This document shows, in pieces, positions 9,531 through 19,314 of a stretch of 64,000 nt of DNA. The notes beneath the pieces are model-generated. The model saw nothing but the letters and a program-made list of their open reading frames with translations. It was not told the origin of the DNA and made no database searches. Position 1 is the stretch's first letter. Each line of letters starts with the position of its first letter. A program made the position numbers and the translations under genes. Origin of the DNA: an uncultured Bacteroidales bacterium (lineage in GTDB: Bacteria; Bacteroidota; Bacteroidia; Bacteroidales; FEN-979); assembly GCA_903887775.1 (NCBI GenBank), contig CAISRB010000024.1, positions 1-64,000 of the forward strand. The letters are read 5' to 3'.

Positions 9531-10706
9531 TTAATGCCTTTCAGGCCATCTCTGCCTGGCGATCTTTCGGACCTGCTGGAACAGGGCTTCCCTCAGGGTG
9601 TCGACATGAATTTTTTCTGTTGCGGAGATAAAAAGTGAAACATCATCCACCTTCGAGATCCAGGTTTTCTCAAGTTCTTCGAGGCTGAGGTTTTTCCGGG
9701 TCAGGGGACCGAGGTCGTCGGCTTCCTTTTCTTCAAACCTGTAAGCATCTATTTTATTGAACAGCATGATCACGGGTTTATCTGAGGCCTTGATATCGGT
9801 GAGGGTCTGTTTGACTACGTTGATCTGTTCTTCATGGTCGGGATGGCTGATGTCGGCAACATGGACCAGGATATCTGCTTCCCTCACTTCATCCAGGGTC
9901 GATTTGAAGGAATCCACCAGGGTATGAGGAAGCTTCCTGATAAACCCGACAGTGTCGCTCAGCAGGAATGGCTGATTGTCGATAACCATTTTGCGGACTG
10001 TGGTGTCGAGGGTTGCAAAAAGCTTGTTCTCGGCGAAAACATCTGATTTGCTCAGAAGGTTCATGATGGTTGATTTCCCGACATTGGTATACCCAACGAG
10101 GGCCACGCGTATCATATCCCTGCGGTGTTTCCTCTGGGTGGATTTCTGCTTGTCGATCTCTTCCAGTTTATCTTTCAGCAATGCTATCCTTGCACGGATA
10201 TGCCGGCGGTCGGTCTCGATCTCCTGTTCCCCGGGCCCCCTCAACCCAATACCTCCCCTTTGTTTCTCAAGATGAGTCCAGCGGCGTGTAAGCCTGGGAA
10301 GGAGGTATTCATATTGTGCAAGCTCAACCTGGGTTTTTGCATTCGAAGTTTTGGCCCGCTTCGCAAAAATGTCTAAGATAAGATTGCTCCTGTCTATAAT
10401 ACGGCATTTCAGTTCTCTTTCTATATTCCTGATCTGGCTGGGCGTGAGTTCATCGTCAAAAACGGCCATATCTGCTTTATGCGATTCAATCCAATTGCGT
10501 ATTTCGCTAAGTTTTCCGCTTCCGATATAAGTCCTTGGATCGGGATAATCCAGCTTCTGTACGAATCGTTTTAATGCTTTTCCTCCTGCAGTATCCACTA
10601 AAAACGCGAGCTCTTCAAGGTATTCAATGGTTCGTTCCATATCCTGCAGTCGTGTTGCAACGCCTACCAGGACAGCAGTCTCTATTACAGGACTTGTATC
10701 AAGCAT
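9531..10706 (-). CDS. hflX: GTPase HflX
   Basis: GPGEQEIETDRR, GYTNVGKST, DTVGFIRKLPH motifs. Confidence 0.95.
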   Translation of the reverse strand: MLDTSPVIETAVLVGVATRLQDMERTIEYLEELAFLVDTAGGKALKRFVQKLDYPDPRTYIGSGKLSEIRNWIESHKADMAVFDDELTPSQIRNIERELKCRIIDRSNLILDIFAKRAKTSNAKTQVELAQYEYLLPRLTRRWTHLEKQRGGIGLRGPGEQEIETDRRHIRARIALLKDKLEEIDKQKSTQRKHRRDMIRVALVGYTNVGKSTIMNLLSKSDVFAENKLFATLDTTVRKMVIDNQPFLLSDTVGFIRKLPHTLVDSFKSTLDEVREADILVHVADISHPDHEEQINVVKQTLTDIKASDKPVIMLFNKIDAYRFEEKEADDLGPLTRKNLSLEELEKTWISKVDDVSLFISATEKIHVDTLREALFQQVRKIARQRWPERH

Positions 10707-10805
10707 GATTTATGATTATCTGGCTATTAATTTTTTATAAAGAATGTTTTTCATTAATAATAATCATATACCGGATCAGTTTATAATAATTCTATTTGTT
10801 TACCC

Positions 10806-12104
10806 ATGCTCCGCTTCAGGAACCTGATTATTTTGCCCATCCTGGCCATCCCACTGCTCTCGGTCTCCCAGAGCGGAGGTTCGATGCCATTGTTGCTTAA
10901 AGGCGATACCCTGGCTTACACACTGGTCCAGTTTGAGAAGCAGTTTCTCGACAGCAACCTCCGGCTTCTTTCGCAAAAGTATAACATTACCGAGAATGAA
11001 GCCTATATAAAACAGGCAAAGATCTGGGATCAGCCGAATATGACCTTCGAACACGTACTGTATAATCCTCAACATAAAACATGGCTTGAATTTTCCGACA
11101 GCAGCGAGTCATCGGCACAGGTTCAGCAACTTTTAGTGATCGGGAGCAAAAGATCGAAGCTTGTTTCAATGGCCACTACTAATGCGGAGATAGCGAAATA
11201 CCAGTATTACGACCTCATGAGGTCACTGAAAGTTCAGCTGAGGTCAGCCTTCAATAGTACATATTTTCTTCTGGAACAAACCCGGGTTTACAATACCGAG
11301 ATTGGCAGGCTTAAAGAAATTATACAGGGATATGAAGTACTTTATCCCAAGGGGCTGATTTCACTCAAGGAACTTGTAAGGGTCAAGGCCCTTCTTCTTT
11401 CGATGGAAAGCGAATGGCTTGCCATCAGTACACAGCTTGCCGAAAACCAGAATACCCTGAAAGTCCTGGTCAACGATAAAAGCCGTCATTTTATCCTTCC
11501 CGTTCCTGACCCCGGTGCGTACAGGGATCTCAACCCAGGCAAATACACCCTGCAGGCCCTGGCCGATACGGCTTCAAAGAACCGTTATGACCTGATGATC
11601 TATGAGCAAAAAATGAAATATGCCGAAACCGACCTGGTATATCAGCGTCTGGTCAACATTCCTGATCCTACCCTGTTCCTGGGCTGGGACCAGAACGGAT
11701 CCTTTGTTCATAATTATAATTACATAGGTCTGAGTTTCAACATGCCTTTCTGGGATAAGAACAAAGGAAATGTCATTGCCGCCAGGGCCAGGATAGCCGA
11801 AAGTAAAGCTGAATACAGAAATTATAGTGTACAACTCTGCAACGATATCGCTGAAAGCCTGGGAAAACTGAATGAAATAGATAAAGTATATAAATCTATT
11901 GATAACGGCTTCAGCAATGATTTCATGCGTATTATTCAGAAAGCAGAAGAAAGCTATTTAAAAAGGGAAATCAGCCTGCTCGAGTTTATCGATCTGTATG
12001 AATCATACAAGGAGTCCAGGCTGCAGTTCCTGCAGCTGGAAAACGACAGGATAAATGCGATAGAGAACCTGAATTATATTGTCGGGAGGAATGTTATTTG
12101 GTGA
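10806..12104 (+). CDS. TolC-family outer membrane factor
   Basis: 432 aa TolC-like; first gene of a second HME-RND operon. Confidence 0.85.
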   Translation: MLRFRNLIILPILAIPLLSVSQSGGSMPLLLKGDTLAYTLVQFEKQFLDSNLRLLSQKYNITENEAYIKQAKIWDQPNMTFEHVLYNPQHKTWLEFSDSSESSAQVQQLLVIGSKRSKLVSMATTNAEIAKYQYYDLMRSLKVQLRSAFNSTYFLLEQTRVYNTEIGRLKEIIQGYEVLYPKGLISLKELVRVKALLLSMESEWLAISTQLAENQNTLKVLVNDKSRHFILPVPDPGAYRDLNPGKYTLQALADTASKNRYDLMIYEQKMKYAETDLVYQRLVNIPDPTLFLGWDQNGSFVHNYNYIGLSFNMPFWDKNKGNVIAARARIAESKAEYRNYSVQLCNDIAESLGKLNEIDKVYKSIDNGFSNDFMRIIQKAEESYLKREISLLEFIDLYESYKESRLQFLQLENDRINAIENLNYIVGRNVIW

Positions 12105-12110
12105 ATGTAT

Positions 12111-12297
12111 AAGCGAAGTATTTCACATAGGCCGCATCAGGTGGAACAAGCGAAGCAGTTCACACAAGCCGCCTCAGGTGGAACAAGCGAAGCAGTTCAC
12201 AAAAGCCACATCAGGTGGAGCGCAGCGACACCGTAGTGGCGTTGTGAAGCTGCGAGCGAAATGACACCGTAGTGGCGATATGAATTTGCAAGCGAAA
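12111..12297. repeat. Second copy of the two-module repeat, inverted relative to 1789-2090: three 37-bp units (starts 12131, 12168, 12205), then two GACACCGTAGTGGCG units 36 bp apart (12227, 12263)
   Basis: GCCGCATCAGGTGGAACAAGCGAAGCAGTTCACACAA is the reverse-complement type of the CACCTGATGCGGC module; GACACCGTAGTGGCG is the reverse complement of the CCGCTACGGTGTC module with one change. Confidence 0.93.
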
Positions 12298-12299
12298 AA

Positions 12300-13418
12300 A
12301 TGATTATAAGGATAAGAATTATGAACGGAATAAAGTACTTTGGATTTCTGATATTGATGCTGACGACAGCCTTGTTGACCGGCTGCGGAGGCAGTGAGGA
12401 AAAAACAGACCCTGACAACCAGGAGATACTGGGCGATGTCTTCAACAAGCTGATCACCTTGGATACAGTTAAAACCGAAGAAGTAAGAAACGAAATACTT
12501 CTTACGGGGAAGATCACTTATGATGAAAATCATATTGCAAAGATCTCACCAATGAGCGGGGGAATCCTGGAATCCATGAAAGTCGAGCTGGGAGATTATG
12601 TAAAAAAAGGCCAGGTCCTTGCAATCATCCGCAGTATAGAAACAGCAGAGTACTCCAACCAGTATACGGCGGCCTTATCGAATTATGAAATTGCAAAAAA
12701 GAATTCCGAAGTCACGCATGAAATGTTTCAAAACGGTCTTTCTTCAGAGAAGGATTATCTTGCATCACAACAGGAACTTGTCAAGGCGAATGGCGAGCTT
12801 CAGCGCATTAAAGAGATATTATCAATTTACGGCGTCGAATCGGCAAAGAGGTACACCGTCAGGTCTCCGATTGACGGCTTTGTTGTTGAACGAAATGCCA
12901 CACAAAATATGGTTTTTCGTGCCGATGGACAAAATAACCTTTTCACTGTTGCCGACCTCAGGTATATATGGGCAGTAGGTAATGTCACCGAATCGGATAT
13001 CCCTGATGTTCAGCCTGGTTATCTTGCCAGGGTAACCACGGTTAGTTATCCTGACAAAGCATACAACGGTACCATTTCGAGGGTTATGAATGTGATCGAT
13101 TCAGCATCAAAGGTGATGAAAGTCAGAATAGACCTTGCCAATCCCGATTACCTGCTAAAACCCGAGATGTTTGCCAATATCACTGTGTATTACAATGAAG
13201 GGCATAAAACGATGGCCTGTATTCCCTCAGAAGCGATAATTTTCGATAAAAACCGGAATTATGTAATGGTTTTTTATGGAAAGGGAAAAATTGTAACAAG
13301 GGAAGTTGAAGTGTATCACCCGGTCGGTGGTAAAACATACATTCAGTCAGGCCTGAAGCAGGGAGAGCTGATCGTCTGTAAAAATGCGCTTGTTGTTTAC
13401 AATGCTTTAAACAGCTAA
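12300..13418 (+). CDS. cusB: RND efflux periplasmic adaptor (CusB family), lipoprotein
   Basis: Lipobox LLTGCGG; lipoyl-like SGGILESMKVELGDYVKKGQVLAII. Confidence 0.9.
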   Translation: MIIRIRIMNGIKYFGFLILMLTTALLTGCGGSEEKTDPDNQEILGDVFNKLITLDTVKTEEVRNEILLTGKITYDENHIAKISPMSGGILESMKVELGDYVKKGQVLAIIRSIETAEYSNQYTAALSNYEIAKKNSEVTHEMFQNGLSSEKDYLASQQELVKANGELQRIKEILSIYGVESAKRYTVRSPIDGFVVERNATQNMVFRADGQNNLFTVADLRYIWAVGNVTESDIPDVQPGYLARVTTVSYPDKAYNGTISRVMNVIDSASKVMKVRIDLANPDYLLKPEMFANITVYYNEGHKTMACIPSEAIIFDKNRNYVMVFYGKGKIVTREVEVYHPVGGKTYIQSGLKQGELIVCKNALVVYNALNS

Positions 13419-13422
13419 GTGC

Positions 13423-16400
13423 ATGAATAAATTCATCAAACAGATATTAGGGTTCTCGCTGAAGAATAAGTTCTTTATTCTTTTCGCAACAATTGTCGTT
13501 GTTATCATTGGAATCATCTCATACAGAAACATTCCCATTGAAGCATTTCCAGATGTAACAAATACCCGGGTCATCGTCATCAGCCAATGGCCAGGAAGAA
13601 GCGCCGAGGAAATCGAAAAATTCGTGACAGTGCCGATTGAGATCGCGATGAACTCCGTCCAGGGTAAAACGGATGTTCGTTCCATCACTCTGTTCGGACT
13701 TTCGGTGGTGACCATCATGTTTGAGGACGACATTAAAGATGCATTTGCCCGACAGCAGGTAAACAACCTGCTGGGCAACCTCACCTTGCCTGAAGGCGTT
13801 GATTCCGAAATCGAACCTCCCTATGGACCTACCGGTGAGGTATACCGTTATACCCTGTTCAGCAAATACCGTACTGTAAGGGAACTCAAGACCATCCAGG
13901 ACTGGGTGCTTGAAAGGCAGTTCAAGGCTGTGCCGGGGATTGCCGATGTGGTCAGTTTCGGAGGGGAGGTCAAAGCTTATGAAATAAGCATAGACCCCTT
14001 GCTACTGGAGCAGTATGACATTTCACCACTTGATGTATACCAGGCCGTCAACAAGAACAACATCAATGTGGGCGGCGATATTATTGAAAAAAACAACCAG
14101 GCATACGTGGTTCGTGGAATCGGGCTGATCACGGGTATTAAAGACATGGAGAATATTATTGTAAAATACACCCACGATATCCCTGTTCTTGTTAAAAACG
14201 TGGCCAGGGTCAGGGAAACATGCCTGCCCAGGCTGGGCCAGGTGGGAAGGGACCTTTCAAATGATGCCGTGGAAGGCATCATTGTGATGCGGAAAGGAGA
14301 GAATCCCAGCAAGGTGATCAAAGGAATAAAAACAAAGATCCAGCAGCTGAATGAAAAGATCCTTCCTTCCGACGTCAAGATCATCCCCTTTTATGACCGT
14401 GAAGACCTTATTCATTATACAACCGGTACGGTAATTCACAACCTGGTTGAAGGAATTGTTCTGGTAACAGTCATTGTTTTTCTCTTTATGGCTGACTGGC
14501 GGACGACAGTGATAGTGTCGGTCATCATTCCGCTGGCATTGCTGTTTGCCTTTATCGGGCTTCGCCTGATGGGCATGTCGGCAAACCTGCTTTCGATGGG
14601 CGCCATTGACTTCGGTATCATTATCGACGGTGCGGTAGTCATGGTTGAAGGATTGTTTGTGGTCTTTGACCGGAAAGCGAAAACTATTGGAATACCTGCG
14701 TTTAACCTGCTCTCCAAATCGGGACTGATACGAGAAGCCGGGACCGACATGGCCAGAGCCATCTTTTTTTCAAAACTTATTATTATCCTTTGCCTTATGC
14801 CTATTTTCTCATTTCAGAAGGTAGAAGGTAAAATGTTTTCACCCCTAGCCTGGACCCTAGGCTTTGCCCTGCTTGGAGCCCTGATCTTTACCCTTACCCT
14901 GGTTCCCGTTTTGATCAGGCTAATGCTCAATAAAAACGTAAGGGAAAAACACAATCCTGTTGTTGCTTATATCGAAAAAGGGGTGATGTTTGTTTTCAAT
15001 CTATCATACAAATACAAAAAAATCAGCCTGGGTATCGCGCTTTTCCTCGTCCTCAGCGGGTTTGCATCGTTTAAATTCCTTGGAACGGAATTTTTGCCCC
15101 AGCTTAATGAGGGTTCGATCTACGTCAGGGCAAACCTTCCGTTGAGCATCTCCCTGGAAGCCGCCGTAAAGCTGAGTGAGCAGATGAGAGCAGTTTTTCG
15201 CAGTTTCCCTGAAGTAAAACAGGTCCTTTCACAAACAGGGCGTCCTAACGATGGTACCGACCCTACGGGCTTTTACAATACCGAATTTCATATCGATTTG
15301 TATCCGAAGGACAAATGGTCACGTCATCTCTCAAAAGAGGAACTGATATCCGGGATGCAGAAAAAATTGCTGGCCTTCCCCGGGATCAATTTTAACTTCT
15401 CCCAGCCTATCATGGATAATGTGGAAGAAGCTGTTTCCGGGGTCAAAGGATCTATTGCGGTCAAAATTTCCGGCAATGATCTGAATCTTCTCGAAGATAA
15501 CGCTGATACCGTGTACAAGGTGTTAACAACGGTAAAAGGTATTGAAGACCTGGGCGTGATAAGGAATATCGGACAACCGGAGCTCAGGATTGAACTGGAC
15601 GACCGTAAAATGGCACAATACGGTGTTGCCACTGCAGATTGCCAGGCGGTAATCGAGATGGCTATCGGAGGCAAGGCAGCAACCCAGTTTTATGAAGGCG
15701 ACCGGAGGTTTGATGTCAGGATAAGGTACCAGGAGAACTTCCGCCGGAATGAACAGCAGATAGGAAATCTGAAAGTACCAGCCTTAAACGGGAAACTGAT
15801 TGCACTGAAAGAACTCGGAACCATCCATTATGTTACCGGCCCACTGCTTATTTTCAGGGAGGACAACCAAAGATTCATTGCTGTTAAATTCTCTGTACGC
15901 GGAAGGGATATGGGCAGTACAGTTAAAGAGGCGCAGGCAAAGGTCGACCAGGTATTAAAACTCCCCAAAGGCAGTGACATCAAGTGGGCCGGCGATTTCG
16001 AAAACCAGCAAAGGGCTCAGGCCAGGCTCGCTCAGGTCGTTCCAATCAGCCTGTTGCTGATCTTTCTTGTGCTCTTTATGCTCTTTGGAAACGTGATCGA
16101 TGCAGGGCTGGTACTTACCAATGTGCCCTTCGCAATTATCGGGGGAATTGCAGCCCTTCAGGTAACAGGAGTGAACTTCAGCATTTCCGCCGGCATAGGT
16201 TTCATAGCACTTTTCGGTATCTGCATACAAAACGGGGTACTGCTGACCATGGTCATTAAAAGGAACCTTCGTGCAAAAATGCCCTATGAAACGGCAATAA
16301 AGAGTGGTGTCGAATCAAGGATTCGACCTATCGTCATGACAGCCCTCATGGCAATGTTCGGCTTGCTGCCTGCAGCCATTTCAACAGGAATTGGTTCGGA

Positions 16401-16560
16401 AACCCAGAAACCGCTTGCTATTGTTGTTATAGGTGGATTGCTCAGTGCAACTGCCCTGACGCTGATTGTTTTTCCACTGATCATCCACCTTGTATACAGA
16501 AGAAGCCTTAAAGACAAGAAATCTTCAGGAGAAGATGTGGTACCTGATGATTTAATCTGA
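13423..16560 (+). CDS. cusA: CusA/CzcA-family heavy-metal RND efflux pump (unfused)
   Basis: 1045 aa; GAIDFGIIIDGAVVMVEG, IALFGICIQNGVLL. Confidence 0.94.
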   Translation: MNKFIKQILGFSLKNKFFILFATIVVVIIGIISYRNIPIEAFPDVTNTRVIVISQWPGRSAEEIEKFVTVPIEIAMNSVQGKTDVRSITLFGLSVVTIMFEDDIKDAFARQQVNNLLGNLTLPEGVDSEIEPPYGPTGEVYRYTLFSKYRTVRELKTIQDWVLERQFKAVPGIADVVSFGGEVKAYEISIDPLLLEQYDISPLDVYQAVNKNNINVGGDIIEKNNQAYVVRGIGLITGIKDMENIIVKYTHDIPVLVKNVARVRETCLPRLGQVGRDLSNDAVEGIIVMRKGENPSKVIKGIKTKIQQLNEKILPSDVKIIPFYDREDLIHYTTGTVIHNLVEGIVLVTVIVFLFMADWRTTVIVSVIIPLALLFAFIGLRLMGMSANLLSMGAIDFGIIIDGAVVMVEGLFVVFDRKAKTIGIPAFNLLSKSGLIREAGTDMARAIFFSKLIIILCLMPIFSFQKVEGKMFSPLAWTLGFALLGALIFTLTLVPVLIRLMLNKNVREKHNPVVAYIEKGVMFVFNLSYKYKKISLGIALFLVLSGFASFKFLGTEFLPQLNEGSIYVRANLPLSISLEAAVKLSEQMRAVFRSFPEVKQVLSQTGRPNDGTDPTGFYNTEFHIDLYPKDKWSRHLSKEELISGMQKKLLAFPGINFNFSQPIMDNVEEAVSGVKGSIAVKISGNDLNLLEDNADTVYKVLTTVKGIEDLGVIRNIGQPELRIELDDRKMAQYGVATADCQAVIEMAIGGKAATQFYEGDRRFDVRIRYQENFRRNEQQIGNLKVPALNGKLIALKELGTIHYVTGPLLIFREDNQRFIAVKFSVRGRDMGSTVKEAQAKVDQVLKLPKGSDIKWAGDFENQQRAQARLAQVVPISLLLIFLVLFMLFGNVIDAGLVLTNVPFAIIGGIAALQVTGVNFSISAGIGFIALFGICIQNGVLLTMVIKRNLRAKMPYETAIKSGVESRIRPIVMTALMAMFGLLPAAISTGIGSETQKPLAIVVIGGLLSATALTLIVFPLIIHLVYRRSLKDKKSSGEDVVPDDLI

Positions 16561-16616
16561 TGCGGTGATATCCAAATTGCATATTTTTGTGTAAGTCAAC
16601 ACAAACCGAAAGAAAT

Positions 16617-17459
16617 ATGAGTATTATGTACCGTTTTCTCTGGATACTTCTGATCTTCCCATTCACTGTCTTTTCCCAGGTCGTGCCTTTGCATGCATGG
16701 GACGTTCCCCAGGCGCTGATCTCCAATACTGCTGTTCTCACCGGACAGGATTTCAGGGATTACCTGAAAGGAAGCGGGGAAGTTTATCTTGAATACGGAT
16801 TCCGTAGTTTGCTGGTGCAGGACCTGCGATGGAACACCGAACATGTCGTTATTGAAGCTTATGAAATGGCAGACCTTTCTTCTGCATATGGGATCTTTTC
16901 AATTTCCATACCTGATTGCAGGACGAGAGACACTCTCACAACCTTTGACTGCTTCTCCCCTTCAGGATACCAGGCTGCTTTTGGCAGATTTTATCTCAGG
17001 ATCAGCAGCGAAACGCCATCACCAGGGGATAAAAGTTTTTTTGCATTGCTTGCCGGGAGATTCATGAGTAATAACCCCGACAGCCTGTTCCAGCTTCCTT
17101 CGATATTTGTCCAGGATCTTATCGGCCGTTTTGGCCGTGATCCCTGGTGCACAAAAGGCGTACTTGGTATTCAGCACATCCCCGTTCCCTGGCGGGACCT
17201 GTTTACCATGGTAAGGAATACCATGTTTCTGGTTGTCCTTCCTTTTGAAAGGGATGTGTATTTTGCCATGATCAGCTTTCCTTCACAAAGTGATAAAAAT
17301 ACATTTCTGAAACGTGCCGGCCTGATGGCCGGGTTTAATCCTGTTCCTAACACAACCACTTCCAACGGGCTATACCGTGAGTACCGGCAGATCGACGATT
17401 TGCATATTTACTTTCTCGAATGCCAGCTGCCGTTCTCAATATCCTCCATCGTTCCATGA
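16617..17459 (+). CDS. DUF6599-like secreted hypothetical protein
   Basis: ORF called from 16587, but that start overlaps a TATTTTTG -7-like element; ATG 16617 begins a signal peptide (MSIMYRFLWILLIFPFTVFSQ). Confidence 0.6.
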   Translation: MSIMYRFLWILLIFPFTVFSQVVPLHAWDVPQALISNTAVLTGQDFRDYLKGSGEVYLEYGFRSLLVQDLRWNTEHVVIEAYEMADLSSAYGIFSISIPDCRTRDTLTTFDCFSPSGYQAAFGRFYLRISSETPSPGDKSFFALLAGRFMSNNPDSLFQLPSIFVQDLIGRFGRDPWCTKGVLGIQHIPVPWRDLFTMVRNTMFLVVLPFERDVYFAMISFPSQSDKNTFLKRAGLMAGFNPVPNTTTSNGLYREYRQIDDLHIYFLECQLPFSISSIVP

Positions 17460-18784
17460 AGAAATTTCTTCTGCCCGTCTCTGCAACACTTTTTTTAATT
17501 TTATTTCTTCAAACATCCGGAACCGGGCAAAGTTCAGGGAATATACCCGAATCACAACCCTCCCTCAAAAAGGCAAAAAATTTGAAATCCGACACATGCT
17601 GTCCGCAGAAAGACCTTATTGATTTCTTTTTCAGAGGCAGGAACCCATTTTATCCAAAGAAAGAAAAACGCTTCCGGTTTTTCGCCATCCCGCTTATCGC
17701 ATACGATCCGGCGACCAGCCTGCAGTTAGGAGCAGGCGGTTCTTTCTCGCTCCAGCTCGGAAAAGCCGGAGAGACTAAACTATCGGCCGGCGTGGCTTCA
17801 GTCCTGTACACACTGAACCAGCAGTTTCTCATACAGTACAAAGGCAACATTTATTTCCCTCATAATAAATGGTTTCTTCAAAGCGACTGGAGATTCTATC
17901 TGTTCAATCTTCCTACCTACTCTTTGGGCACTAATAACCAGGTTTCGATCCCGGAAGTTCCAGGCTATAAGGCAGTAATCATAGATCCCGCTTTCAATGG
18001 AGTATATCCGATGGATTACAACTGGATCAGGTTTCATAACGTGATTTCAAGGCGCCTGACTCCTTCGATCAATGTTGGCATAGGATACCACTTTGATTAC
18101 CATTACAATATCAGCGATGATAACCTGCTGATCATTAACGACACCCTGTACAACACACCGCATTATGCTTACAGCACCTTGCACGGGTTTAATCCGGGCC
18201 GGTATATAACATCCGGTTTGAGCGCCAATTTTGTTTTTGATACAAGGGACGACCAGGTCAATGCTTACAGAGGGATCTTTATTAATGTAAATTACCGTTA
18301 CAATGCAACCTGGCTTGGCAGCAGCAGGAACAGTTCCACTTTATGGACCGAGTTCAGGACATATATCCCCCTTTCAAGGCGCTGTCCGAGACATTTACTT
18401 GCTTTCTGGTATTACGGCTCCTTCCTGGTCAGCGGAAAAGTTCCATACCTTGACCTGATGAGCATCAGCTATGACCAGATGAATTCTTCGGGAAGGGGAT
18501 ATGCCCAGGGAAGGTACCGTGGAGAGGATTTTGTTTACGGTGAGATGGAATACCGTTTCCCGATATCTCCGCATACCCATATTCTGGGAGGTGTTATATT
18601 CACAAATGTCACCACTGCTTCCAGCCGAGATATGAACATCCCACTGTTCGGCTATTTTCAGCCGGCTGCCGGGGTGGGGCTCAGGATTATGGTCGGAAAG
18701 AGTGACCGCACAAATATTGCAATTGACTTTGGCATAGGCAATATGTCAAGTGGTTTATACGTTCAGACCCAGGAAGTATTTTGA
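17456..18784 (+). CDS. BamA/Omp85-like outer-membrane beta-barrel protein
   Basis: Signal peptide MKKFLLPVSATLFLILF; barrel-like alternation, GYHFDYHYN, FDTRDDQVNAYRGIF; ATGA overlap with the upstream gene. Confidence 0.75.
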   Translation: MKKFLLPVSATLFLILFLQTSGTGQSSGNIPESQPSLKKAKNLKSDTCCPQKDLIDFFFRGRNPFYPKKEKRFRFFAIPLIAYDPATSLQLGAGGSFSLQLGKAGETKLSAGVASVLYTLNQQFLIQYKGNIYFPHNKWFLQSDWRFYLFNLPTYSLGTNNQVSIPEVPGYKAVIIDPAFNGVYPMDYNWIRFHNVISRRLTPSINVGIGYHFDYHYNISDDNLLIINDTLYNTPHYAYSTLHGFNPGRYITSGLSANFVFDTRDDQVNAYRGIFINVNYRYNATWLGSSRNSSTLWTEFRTYIPLSRRCPRHLLAFWYYGSFLVSGKVPYLDLMSISYDQMNSSGRGYAQGRYRGEDFVYGEMEYRFPISPHTHILGGVIFTNVTTASSRDMNIPLFGYFQPAAGVGLRIMVGKSDRTNIAIDFGIGNMSSGLYVQTQEVF

Positions 18785-18828
18785 TGTACAATGCACCATG
18801 TACAAATTAAAGTTTAAAAATCAGGCCC

Positions 18829-19278
18829 ATGAAAAGAAAGTTCAGTTTGTTTCTTCTGATGATCCTAGTTTGTATCTCAGCCAGCGCCCAGGAAGGCAGC
18901 AGGAAAGAAGTCACACCCGAGGAAATATCAAAGGATATTGTTGATCGCCTGGCCAAGAAAATTGAGGTGACCAAGGGGCAAAAAGATTCAATAAACACGG
19001 CCTTTTTGCAGTTTATGGATGATATTCAGAAATATAATGCACAAGGCAATCAGCAGCTTGTGGATTTACTTATTAAATCAAGGGATGAGAAGGTAAAAAA
19101 GATACTTCATAACGATCAGAAAAATGACAAATACCTTGAATTCATTGCTGACCTGAAGAAGCAAAGGGAAGAAAATCAAGGCCAGCAGAGGTATCAGCAA
19201 CATAAGCCTGGAGGCCAGCATAACCATATAGGCGGAGGGATGCAAGGGGGTGGCATGCAGGGGGGCGGCAATTACTAA
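18829..19278 (+). CDS. Small secreted protein with Gly/Gln-rich tail, hypothetical
   Basis: 149 aa; signal peptide MKRKFSLFLLMILVCISASAQ; GGGMQGGGMQGGGNY tail. Confidence 0.6.
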   Translation: MKRKFSLFLLMILVCISASAQEGSRKEVTPEEISKDIVDRLAKKIEVTKGQKDSINTAFLQFMDDIQKYNAQGNQQLVDLLIKSRDEKVKKILHNDQKNDKYLEFIADLKKQREENQGQQRYQQHKPGGQHNHIGGGMQGGGMQGGGNY

Positions 19279-19314
19279 GCCGTGAATGTAAAGGCAGCAG
19301 AAACATATTCTCAA

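Noticed and set aside
12079-12264. 61-aa ORF between tolC and cusB
   Set aside because: Encoded by the repeat element; no homology-like features.
16587-16616. Upstream start of the DUF6599-like ORF
   Set aside because: The called start lies in a TATTTTTG promoter-like element; the signal peptide begins at ATG 16617.
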